This document shows, piece after piece, positions 21,701 through 32,844 of a stretch of DNA of 64,000 bases (its first letter is position 1; each line of letters starts with the position of its first letter). The stretch comes from Skeletonema tropicum (lineage: Eukaryota; Bacillariophyta; Thalassiosirophyceae; Thalassiosirales; Thalassiosiraceae). Both the position numbers and the translations under genes were made by a program. The DNA is taken from assembly GCA_037178625.1 (NCBI GenBank), contig CM074128.1, positions 4,154,001-4,218,000 of the forward strand, written 5' to 3'. The notes beneath the pieces were generated by a model. That model saw only the letters and a list, made by a program, of their open reading frames with translations, searched no databases and was not told the origin of the DNA.

Positions 21701-24700
21701 GTGGTGCTGCCGGACAGCTCAAATTGGACCTCTCAGATCAGCTACCAGTCTGTAGAATCGCTTCTACCTACGCTGGCCGTCTGAGCAGTGCTAATGTCAT
21801 TCTATATTATATTGAGCGACTTCAATGGGCCACTAGAAGCTGCTTATGCGCTTATATAAGACGATTAGATACGATATGGATGAACGTGGTGCTGCCGGAC
21901 AGCTCAGATTGGACCTCTCAGATCAGCTACCAGTCTGTAGAATCGCTTCTACCTACGCTGGCCGTCTGAGCAGTGCTAATGTCATTCTATATTATATTGA
22001 GCGACTTCAATGGGCCACTAGAAGCTGCTTATGCGCTTATAAAAGACATTAGATACGATATGGATGAACGTGGTGCTGCCGGACAGCTCAGATTGGACCT
22101 CTCAGATCAGCTACCAGTCTGTAGAATCGCTTCTACCTACGCTGGCCGTCTGAGCAGTGCTAATGTCATTCTATATTATATTGAGCGACTTCAATGGGCC
22201 ACTAGAAGCTGCTTATGCGCTTATTATCGACGAGAGATACGATATGGATGAACGTGGTGCTGCCGGACAGCTCAAATTGGACCTCTCAGATCAGCTACCA
22301 GTCTGTAGAATCGCTTCTACCTACGCTGGCCGTCTGAGCAGTGCTAATGTCATTCTATATTATATTGAGCGACTTCAATGGGCCACTAGAAGCTGCTTAT
22401 GCGCTTATAAAAGACATTAGATACGATATGGATGAACGTGGTGCTGCCGGACAGCTCAAGATTGGACCTCTCAGATCAGCTACCAGTCTGTAGAATCGCT
22501 TCTACCTACGCTGGCCGTCTGAGCAGTGCTAATGTCATTCTATATTATATTGAGCGACTTCAATGGGCCACTAGAAGCTGCTTATGCGCTTATAATCGAC
22601 GATAGATACGATATGGATGAACGTGGTGCTGCCGGACAGCTCAAATTGGACCTCTCAGATCAGCTACCAGTCTGTAGAATCGCTTCTACCTACGCTGGCC
22701 GTCTGAGCAGTGCTAATGTCATTCTATATTATATTGAGCGACTTCAATGGGCCACTAGAAGCTGCTCATGCGCTTATAAAAGACATTAGATACGATATGG
22801 ATGAACGTGGTGCTGCCGGACAGCTCAGATTGGACCTCTCAGATCAGCTACCAGTCTGTAGAATCGCTTCTACCTACGCTGGCCGTCTGAGCAGTGCTAA
22901 TGTCATTCTATATTATATTGAGCGACTTCAATGGGCCACTAGAAGCTGCTCATGCGCTTATAAAAGACATTAGATACGATATGGATGAACGTGGTGCTGC
23001 CGGACAGCTCAAATTGGACCTCTCAGATCAGCTACCAGTCTGTAGAATCGCTTCTACCTACGCTGGCCGTCTGAGCAGTGCTAATGTCATTCTATATTAT
23101 ATTGAGCGACTTCAATGGGCCACTAGAAGCTGCTTATGCGCTTATTATCGACGAGAGATACGATATGGATGAACGTGGTGCTGCCGGACAGCTCAAATTG
23201 GACCTCTCAGATCAGCTACCAGTCTGTAGAATCGCTTCTACCTACGCTGGCCGTCTGAGCAGTGCTAATGTCATTCTATATTATATTGAGCGACTTCAAT
23301 GGGCCACTAGAAGCTGCTCATGCGCTTATAAAAGACATTAGATACGATATGGATGAACGTGGTGCTGCCGGACAGCTCAGATTGGACCTCTCAGATCAGC
23401 TACCAGTCTGTAGAATCGCTTCTACCTACGCTGGCCGTCTGAGCAGTGCTAATGTCATTCTATATTATATTGAGCGACTTCAATGGGCCACTAGAAGCTG
23501 CTCATGCGCTTATAAAAGACATTAGATACGATATGGATGAACGTGGTGCTGCCGGACAGCTCAGATTGGACCTCTCAGATCAGCTACCAGTCTGTAGAAT
23601 CGCTTCTACCTACGCTGGCCGTCTGAGCAGTGCTAATGTCATTCTATATTATATTGAGCGACTTCAATGGGCCACTAGAAGCTGCTTATGCGCTTATTAT
23701 CGACGAGAGATACGATATGGATGAACGTGGTGCTGCCGGACAGCTCAAATTGGACCTCTCAGATCAGCTACCAGTCTGTAGAATCGCTTCTACCTACGCT
23801 GGCCGTCTGAGCAGTGCTAATGTCATTCTATATTATATTGAGCGACTTCAATGGGCCACTAGAAGCTGCTCATGCGCTTATAAAAGACATTAGATACGAT
23901 ATGGATGAACGTGGTGCTGCCGGACAGCTCAGATTGGACCTCTCAGATCAGCTACCAGTCTGTAGAATCGCTTCTACCTACGCTGGCCGTCTGAGCAGTG
24001 CTAATGTCATTCTATATTATATTGAGCGACTTCAATGGGCCACTAGAAGCTGCTTATGCGCTTATAAAGACGATTAGATACGATATGGATGAACGTGGTG
24101 CTGCCGGACAGCTCAAATTGGACCTCTCAGATCAGCTACCAGTCTGTAGAATCGCTTCTACCTACGCTGGCCGTCTGAGCAGTGCTAATGTCATTCTATA
24201 TTATATTGAGCGACTTCAATGGGCCACTAGAAGCTGCTCATGCGCTTATAAAAGACATTAGATACGATATGGATGAACGTGGTGCTGCCGGACAGCTCAG
24301 ATTGGACCTCTCAGATCAGCTACCAGTCTGTAGAATCGCTTCTACCTACGCTGGCCGTCTGAGCAGTGCTAATGTCATTCTATATTATATTGAGCGACTT
24401 CAATGGGCCACTAGAAGCTGCTCATGCGCTTATAAAAGACATTAGATACGATATGGATGAACGTGGTGCTGCCGGACAGCTCAGATTGGACCTCTCAGAT
24501 CAGCTACCAGTCTGTAGAATCGCTTCTACCTACGCTGGCCGTCTGAGCAGTGCTAATGTCATTCTATATTATATTGAGCGACTTCAATGGGCCACTAGAA
24601 GCTGCTTATGCGCTTATTATCGACGAGAGATACGATATGGATGAACGTGGTGCTGCCGGACAGCTCAAATTGGACCTCTCAGATCAGCTACCAGTCTGTA

Positions 24701-26998
24701 GAATCGCTTCTACCTACGCTGGCCGTCTGAGCAGTGCTAATGTCATTCTATATTATATTGAGCGACTTCAATGGGCCACTAGAAGCTGCTTATGCGCTTA
24801 TTAATCGACGAGAGATACGATATGGATGAACGTGGTGCTGCCGGACAGCTCAGATTGGACCTCTCAGATCAGCTACCAGTCTGTAGAATCGCTTCTACCT
24901 ACGCTGGCCGTCTGAGCAGTGCTAATGTCATTCTATATTATATTGAGCGACTTCAATGGGCCACTAGAAGCTGCTTATGCGCTTATAAAAGACATTAGAT
25001 ACGATATGGATGAACGTGGTGCTGCCGGACAGCTCAAATTGGACCTCTCAGATCAGCTACCAGTCTGTAGAATCGCTTCTACCTACGCTGGCCGTCTGAG
25101 CAGTGCTAATGTCATTCTATATTATATTGAGCGACTTCAATGGGCCACTAGAAGCTGCTTATGCGCTTATAAAAGACATTAGATACGATATGGATGAACG
25201 TGGTGCTGCCTGACAGCTCAGATTGGACCTCTCAGATCAGCTACCAGTCTGTAGAATCGCTTCTACCTACGCTGGCCGTCTGAGCAGTGCTAATGTCATT
25301 CTATATTATATTGAGCGACTTCAATGGGCCACTAGAAGCTGCTTATGCGCTTATTATCGACGAGAGATACGATATGGATGAACGTGGTGCTGCCGGACAG
25401 CTCAAATTGGACCTCTCAGATCAGCTACCAGTCTGTAGAATCGCTTCTACCTACGCTGGCCGTCTGAGCAGTGCTAATGTCATTCTATATTATATTGAGC
25501 GACTTCAATGGGCCACTAGAAGCTGCTTATGCGCTTATAAAAGACATTAGATACGATATGGATGAACGTGGTGCTGCCGGACAGCTCAGATTGGACCTCT
25601 CAGATCAGCTACCAGTCTGTAGAATCGCTTCTACCTACGCTGGCCGTCTGAGCAGTGCTAATGTCATTCTATATTATATTGAGCGACTTCAATGGGCCAC
25701 TAGAAGCTGCTTATGCGCTTATTATCGACGAGAGATACGATATGGATGAACGTGGTGCTGCCGGACAGCTCAAATTGGACCTCTCAGATCAGCTACCAGT
25801 CTGTAGAGTCGCTTCTACCTACGCTGGCCGTCTGAGCAGTGCTAATGTCATTCTATATTATATTGAGCGACTTCAATGGGCCACTAGAAGCTGCTCATGC
25901 GCTTATAAAAGACATTAGATACGATATGGATGAACGTGGTGCTGCCGGACAGCTCAGATTGGACCTCTCAGATCAGCTACCAGTCTGTAGAATCGCTTCT
26001 ACCTACGCTGGCCGTCTGAGCAGTGCTAATGTCATTCTATATTATATTGAGCGACTTCAATGGGCCACTAGAAGCTGCTTATGCGCTTATAAAAGACATT
26101 AGATACGATATGGATGAACGTGGTGCTGCCGGACAGCTCAAATTGGACCTCTCAGATCAGCTACCAGTCTGTAGAATCGCTTCTACCTACGCTGGCCGTC
26201 TGAGCAGTGCTAATGTCATTCTATATTATATTGAGCGACTTCAATGGGCCACTAGAAGCTGCTTATGCGCTTATAAAAGACATTAGATACGATATGGATG
26301 AACGTGGTGCTGCCTGACAGCTCAAATTGGACCTCTCAGATCAGCTACCAGTCTGTAGAATCGCTTCTACCTACGCTGGCCGTCTGAGCAGTGCTAATGT
26401 CATTCTATATTATATTGAGCGACTTCAATGGGCCACTAGAAGCTGCTTATGCGCTTATTATCGACGAGAGATACGATATGGATGAACGTGGTGCTGCCGG
26501 ACAGCTCAAATTGGACCTCTCAGATCAGCTACCAGTCTGTAGAATCGCTTCTACCTACGCTGGCCGTCTGAGCAGTGCTAATGTCATTCTATATTATATT
26601 GAGCGACTTCAATGGGCCACTAGAAGCTGCTCATGCGCTTATAAAAGACATTAGATACGATATGGATGAACGTGGTGCTGCCTGACAGCTCAGATTGGAC
26701 CTCTCAGATCAGCTACCAGTCTGTAGAATCGCTTCTACCTACGCTGGCCGTCTGAGCAGTGCTAATGTCATTCTATATTATATTGAGCGACTTCAATGGG
26801 CCACTAGAAGCTGCTTATGCGCTTATTATCGACGAGAGATACGATATGGATGAACGTGGTGCTGCCTGACAGCTCAAATTGGACCTCTCAGATCAGCTAC
26901 CAGTCTGTAGAATCGCTTCTACCTACGCTGGCCGTCTGAGCAGTGCTAATATCATTTTAATTCTATATTATATTGAGCGACTTCAATGGGCCACTAGA
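18701..26998. repeat. 184-bp tandem satellite, 45 units
   Basis: A head-to-tail array beginning at GCCACTAGAAGCTGC and repeating every 184 bp. Forty-two units keep the period, three (near 21856, 22459 and 24802) are 185 bp, and the last has a 6-bp insertion (ATCATTTTAATT, about 26951) before the array breaks off. Units are nearly identical. Variation sits at a few positions: TGCTC/TATG, a block reading TATAAAAGACATTAG or TATTATCGACGAGAG, CTCAA/GATTGG, and TGCCG/TGAC. The ATCGACGAG block goes with CTCAAATTGG in 14 of 15 cases. TGCCTGAC occurs only in the rightmost ten units. Because 184 is not a multiple of 3, apparent 87-92 residue frames in each unit start in a different register, so they are not a repeat protein. 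Confidence 0.97.
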
Positions 26999-26999
26999 A

Positions 27000-27334
27000 T
27001 CTGTTTTGGTGTTTTTTAATGACGATAGATCTGTCATTTGTTGAGTTTGAGCTCGGGGCCCATCATGTCTGGTCGTAGTCTCTTTTTTTCGTTTCTTCTC
27101 ACTTCTCACTCTAGTTGAGTATTTCTCTGGATAGTTTATTTTGTTACACTTTTCAATTTGACGAATATTTTCTTTTGAACTTGCTCGTTGCTAGAATATC
27201 ATACTTACATACGAAAGTTGTGGTTGATTTGTATCAATAATGCCTTCATCAATGTCATTAATGCTTCTACCAACGCAATCTGACTGATCAGTATGAATGT
27301 TCTACAGAGATACCGTCAATTAAGTATGCATTTG
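27000..27334. other. Intergenic region right of the satellite
   Basis: AT-rich unique sequence with poly-T runs (27083-27090) between the end of the array and the 3' end of the RluA-like gene. Nothing else is recognised. Confidence 0.5.
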
Positions 27335-28330
27335 TTAACATTTATTACAATTCATTACGACAAGTCCCTTCACATCTTGTTCACGAACACCAAACCACTC
27401 TCTCCATCGTCCTGGCAAGTTACCTACAAATGGTTTTTCAAGGAGGAACTCCATTCCTCCAAGTGAAACGGTTGGCAAGAAGACTGATCTTGCATGTAAG
27501 GCAACAGAACCGTCAGGAAGTGGTCCGTCTACTTTCCCACCACGATTGGAATAGTTGTCTCCATATCGCAAATCTCCCGCAATTGGCGCACCTCCTGCTA
27601 GTGCTAACAATGCGCGCACTTGATGTTTTGCTCCAGTGTCAGTCGAAACTGATAATAGGTACTTTGGTGCATTTGTGGAGTGCTTTGATGATGACAATGT
27701 CTTCAAATGCTTCCATTCTATGTGACAGACGCGAAAACCCCCATTTGATTTATCACTGTTCATAGATGTTTGATTTGGTGGCAAAGGTTTGCAAACGACA
27801 GAGCCTCTTCCTCCTCCTTTGTTACCCCTTGGACCACCTCCTCCTTTACCACCTCCTGTACTCTTCAGCATGCCCGATAACTGGTAGGTTGGATTCTTTT
27901 CATTACCATTTACAAGTTTACTTCGACTGATCAAAAAGTCAAGACCATCATCTCCACCTTCTACTACCACCCAGTAAATCTTCTTCACCTTACGTTTCGC
28001 CCAAGCAACTTGTATACGACTGGCTGCTTTTCCATTCTTTGCAAATATCAAGACTCCCGTACATGGTTGATCAAGTCGATGTGTTGGTGACAAAAAGTTC
28101 TTTTGAGATCCACCTCCCAGTTCTTGCAATTGAAGATAAGTTAGCAAGCACTTTTGGGTCTATACGATTGCTATTTTGATTGTTATTGTTCTGTCCTCCA
28201 CCATCACCAGGCTGAGACTTTCCACCCTGCAGGTTTATTTACAACGAGGACATGATTGTTGGAAAAGATTATCTCTGGCTTCTCAAGCTTATGGTTTGAT
28301 GATGTTTTTGAAGAATTGCGCCTAACTTGA

Positions 28331-28363
<33 letters not shown>

Positions 28364-28734
28364 GTAGGACGCAGTTGCTGCGCTGGAGATGTTCTCCTTT
28401 GTGGTCGCTGAGATTGTCCTCTCTTTGATCTTCTTTCTCCCTGTCTGCTAAACCCATGTAAAGTTGTCGTGACGCTCCTCACGCAGCTGCGGCGGCAATG
28501 TCGATTGGCCTGTGATGGACTGAAGAGAGGAATAACCTGTAGCGCACATATTCGAGCTGCACACAACATGATCATGAATATCGTTGGACGTGCAGATGAT
28601 ACCCAACGTCTTCTATTTCTATAGCTGGTGCTAACAATCGTCCTTTTATGGGCCATATTGATGTCTGCTGCAGGTTGATACTTACAGGAAGATCTCCGTA
28701 GTCTCACCATCACCATTGTGGCACGGTCCAGCAT
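27335..28734 (-). CDS. RluA-family pseudouridine synthase, with two +1 frame changes
   Basis: RluA-type signatures are in order: IIFSNNHVLVVNKPAGW, then after a shift KSQPGDGG, LLTYLQLQELGGG, the catalytic FLSPTHRLDQPCTGVLIFAK (Asp of HRLD), KKIYWVVVEG, LLSVSTDTGAKHQVRALLAL and GDLRYGD. The family isomerises uridine in rRNA or tRNA. The N-terminus has a hydrophobic ICALQVIPLF segment and then a basic, Gln-rich linker with an 11-Gln run (GTT repeat), suggesting organelle targeting. A perfect GTAAGT donor at 28685 and a GTGCAG acceptor at 28557 would remove 129 bp in frame. The two frame changes (28218-28219, AA[A][G]; 28145-28146, CT[T][G]) are both +1 and synonymous when read as doubled third bases. 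Removing both gives 465 residues before any intron is taken out. Confidence 0.7.
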
Positions 28735-28896
28735 CCAGCATCCATCACATCACCCATTTTTGGCGCGGCATCAAAATTGGCGCCAACTGCCTTCACTCAC
28801 TCAAATATTTCGCGTGCAAAATGTGTTATGTGCGTTTACACGTGGATTATCCATCGTAGCTTCTAGCACGATAGCGACAGCAGCACATAAACAACC
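28735..28896. promoter_or_regulatory. Bidirectional promoter with E2F-like sites
   Basis: 162 bp between the divergent start codons of the RluA-like and ANTH-domain genes. It contains TTTTTGGCGCGG at 28757-28768 and a palindromic TTGGCGCCAA at 28777-28786, both fitting the E2F/DP consensus TTTSGCGC. Cell-cycle regulation is inferred from the motif only. Confidence 0.5.
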
Positions 28897-30753
28897 ATGA
28901 AGATTTCCCTTGTCATCCTTGCGGCAGTACTGGGGACCTCCGAGGTCGTCCTTGCACGGTCGTCCGGTCGGCCATCATCATCGGCAGCTCGTCGTTCACC
29001 GGGCGGTGGAAGCAGAAGCAGTGGACGCAGCAGCGGCAGTCGAAGAAGACGTGAAGTAGTGGAAGAAGAGGAAGAAGATCCTCTTGATTTTGGTTTTGAT
29101 GATGACGTAAATGAAGCTGATGAATATGATGATGAATATGATGAAGAGGAATATACTCCTCCTCCACGCCGTTCTAGCAGGAGTCGCGGTCCTCCACCAC
29201 GTGAAGCTGCATCACGCCGTCGTGGTCCGCCACCACCCAGATTTGACGACTACGATGAAGATGAATATGATGACTATCTACCTCCTCGTCGTCGCGGTGG
29301 ACCTTCTTCTCGTGGACCTCCCCAACAACGAAGAGGCCCTCCCCGTCGAAATGGACAAGTCGTCTCATACAACAGAGGTGGTCGCAGGGGAGCTCCTCCA
29401 CCATCCACATTCACTCGTGGCCTTTCTGCCATTCGTGATAAGATGCCCGATCCCACCAGCTGTCAAAGATACGGTAATGTCGGCTACAAAGGCAGCACAG
29501 CAAAAGACAACAGTCCCTCTCTTCCAATCTTTATCGTGAAGTGAAGGGACTTACTTCGTCGGAATTAGAACAAGTTATGCTGAAATCGACTCGCCCGGAT
29601 GATACTCCTGTCAAATCCAAGCACGTGGAACGATTGGTTGGAGTTACATATCAAATATCTGGCAAATATGACATTTATGATGCTGTCTTGCGTAAATTGT
29701 GGAATAAAATGGCCGAAAAAGATTTGCGAACCAAGATGAAGTCGGTTTATGTGTTGCATCGTTTCAGTGTGGATGGTGGCCCTGAACATCAAGAGGCATT
29801 GAAGCAGAGATTGAGAGCGTTGCGAAAGACAAAGGATCCAAAGAGAGCGGGTAGTCGATACTTTGATAGCAAGGTTTTGATGGGTGTTGATTCTAGCGTG
29901 AGTTTTCAGTTTTGTCATGTGCATGTATGTACATTTTTAAGTTCATCTTCCTCACTTTTTCAATATTACAGCCGGAAAACCAGGGATTCCGTGCCTTCCT
30001 TTCCAGATATGCATCACTACGTCTTGACACGTGCTCAAACATTCGGTGGAGTTTTCAATGAAATATCACTGGCAAATATGCCGCAGTCCCCTTCATCGAA
30101 AAAGGGCCGTTCCAAATCTAGTCGTGGTGGAGGTGCCAGTGCAAAGCCTAAAAATCCACCATTATGTGAGGAGCACTTGAAATTTGCTCAAATGGTGCTC
30201 AAGGCTGGATTAGCTTGCACACTCAATGATGGAGAGGAGCAAGAAAATACTGCCATGTGCGTGGAACGTGTCGCTGCTGATTTGATGGGACTAACTGCAG
30301 CCGTTGCGGTAGCATTAAAGAGAGAGCTTAAAGATTCCAACAACATTGATGCTGATTCGGAAGCCTTGGTAAAGCAGTGGTGTGAATTTTATTCCCAGGA
30401 GTTACTTGCCAGATACCAAAAAGTTTGTGAAGAAGACAAGTTCCAAGTTGGATGCTTATGGGTTGTACTTACCCAGTAGGATCAGTACAAGCTTGCCTCA
30501 AGAACTATTGGATAGAGGGTTAAAGCTTGGTGGTGAGGGAGGAGATAACGCTGAGGAAGACGAAGAAGAAAATGAAGAAGAGACTAAGTCAGATAAGTCA
30601 GAAGACAAATGTGACGATGATGCATCAGAGGAAAGAAGTGATGCGGAAGAAGCTGAAGAGGGGGATGCGTCAATTGCCATGAGTGCTACATCTCAGCCTG
30701 ACGATGATCAATATGAGTATGATTATGACTACGATGACGAGTACGATGACTAG
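28897..30753 (+). CDS. ANTH-domain protein with N-terminal signal peptide, four +1 frame changes
   Basis: Exons 28897-29897 and 29972-30753, 74-bp intron (GTGAGT...ATTACAG). The start encodes a strong signal peptide (KISLVILAAVLGTSEVVLA), then an Arg/Pro/Asp/Tyr-rich region of about 150 residues. After shifts at 29460 and 29506 comes an ANTH domain: KGLTSSELEQVMLKSTRPDD, then the PIP2-binding K(x)9KxKH pattern in KSTRPDDTPVKSKH, VTYQISGKYDIYDAVLRKLW and, across the intron, ENQGFRAFLSRYAS. Further shifts at 30016 and 30431 lead to YVLTRAQTFGGVFNEISLA and KLDAYGLYLPSR, ending in an acidic tail. All four changes are +1 and read as doubled synonymous third bases. ANTH proteins act on clathrin vesicles in the cytosol, so a signal peptide is unexpected. 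Corrected length 592 residues. Confidence 0.65.
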
Positions 30754-32844
30754 ATGAACTTCTTCCATCTATCACGTGCACAAATATAGATATTATTCCC
30801 AGTGAAATAAAAAGAAACGTATGCATGCTACTGAGGAATTTCAGCGTGTAGGTTGTTACCGAACACAATTCAGAAAGAAGTTTCATACAATCTATTCAGT
30901 GTTGCTCTGAATGTTACTAGAGATGACTTCACAGCTTGACAGATTGCTACAATAAGTAGCAAGTGCATCCAACGCTGCATACTCAAGGAGGCCAAGCCAG
31001 TACGAGTTGTTAAAGCGAAGATTCCTTGTCGTACCGACCATTTGTAGAATCTCAAGTACGAGTTTAAGTGGAATTTTGGCGCACCCCCTAATTTTACAAT
31101 AAAAATGGAGTTTTGGCGCAGTTTAGAGGTCTTACTATAACTTCTTTGTATTGCTTCTAATCGCAAAAGTAACACAATACTACAGAAAGAGAATTTAATG
31201 AGGATTCTATAGATATATTATTCTTTGGGGTAATTCCATCATCTTCCCTACCAAACTATCGCCTGAACGTACATAAACCCTCAAAAAAGTAAAAAAATCA
31301 TGACGCCGACGATTGTAAAATGGACTTCACCACCGTAGTAATCAACTGGAACCAATCATTAGACCTCCCGACACCCTTCCAACATGTCTACAAATAGTGC
31401 CTACGAAGATTTGCGGATCGGAAAGGTCTTAACATTGATTTATGTGAACATAACTACCACTGTTCCAGTGCGTTGAAATGTGTAAATTTGAACCGCCCGA
31501 CGTCCATCACCGCTGGAGTGGATGTTGATGACACTGCAGACAATCTATGACTTGCCTCCACCATAGACTTCCACCCATGCATCAACTATGGTCAGGGATG
31601 CGCCTTTTGCTTCCATCTTAATCGTGGCCATGCTCTTAATAGACGATCTTGCGTGGGATTTTCGATCTCAAATCCACCACATGCTGCCTCATACATCACA
31701 TCACCACAGGTAAATTAATGGTTGCATCGACTCCTTCTTCAAAATACGATGATATAACATACCAATGGCATTATTCGAAGTGCTTGTGACCGATGATTGG
31801 ACGACACACTTAACAGCCGAGCTGCATATCATGTGCTGCGTGCTGCTTTTTCGATCTCAAATTCTACACCACATCATGCTTCTCCTATCCAACCAATACA
31901 TTAATATATGAAAGGTGAAATCCTCCTACACCATCCTATGATATAGCAAGCCAATATCACTATAATATCTGTTCAATGAATGATACTATCGACCAGGTAT
32001 TACAGAGACTGTACGTGCATCGGAGTGCCTGCGCCCGTGGGATGTCGATTGTCGATTCTATGACATAATTTGCTCACTCACGACGCAACAATAAACCACA
32101 AACACCAACATCGTGTCGCTTCGATCGCACCAATGCATTTTCTGATGGTTATTGCTTGTGCGGCTTCGACGTACATTGGTGTAGAAGGACTGTCTTCATT
32201 TATATTATGAGGAGGGATGAGAATTCGGTGATTTTGACATCCGTCGATGTGGGTTACATTGAATAATTGGGTCAATCAACACACATCCCAAGCAAACATC
32301 ACAGCCCCGTTGGATATTATATGTATATAGACAAGTATTGGGTCGCTTCTTAGGATGTATATGGTCAAACTAATCCATCATTATCAACTTTACTTGTTTC
32401 TACATGTGCACTCAAAATTTTACAAAAAAATGACCTAGCGTAGACCGTCATAAAATAGTGGATATTAACCGAATCTGACCAAACCAAGCGGCGGAATCAT
32501 CGCCAAGTGAGTGAAGTGAAGGATGGTGGTGGGGTTAGCATCAAAACATTGGTAGTGATGGTGTACTAGCATGCTGTAGTGTAGTAGGTGGAAATCGCCA
32601 TGGTTCGTGTTTGAATTTTGGCGCAGTGTGACAAAATTCCTACGTAGATTCCTACGTGTACCTAGTACGGCGCCATTTTACACGCCAAAATTCCCCTTAA
32701 ACTCTACCCAATTTTCATTTTTGCTTTTTGCCGGTTGCGCTTGCTTGAATGATGGTGATGGCATTGGTGTTGGTGGTGCAATGCGTCGTCGTGAAGAAGC
32801 ACATTTGAAGATCTACGGCGCGATAGGCATTAGCGAAGCTGGTA
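30754..32844. other. Intergenic region, no gene seen
   Basis: 2.1 kb without a supportable gene. TTTTGGCGC E2F-like motifs occur at 31074-31082, 31111-31119 and 32616-32624, the last 220 bp before the glycosyltransferase start. A degenerate duplication begins with TTTTCGATCTCAAAT near 31659 and again near 31847. The longest open frames are under 105 codons and look random. Confidence 0.55.

Noticed and set aside
18636..26654. Dozens of overlapping 84-92 residue open frames in the 184-bp array
   Set aside because: The unit is not a multiple of three, so each frame ends within the next unit; they are a by-product of one repeated sequence, not a gene family.
18701..26998. CRISPR-like repeat array
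   Set aside because: There are no unique spacers; the whole 184 bp is repeated, and the host is eukaryotic.
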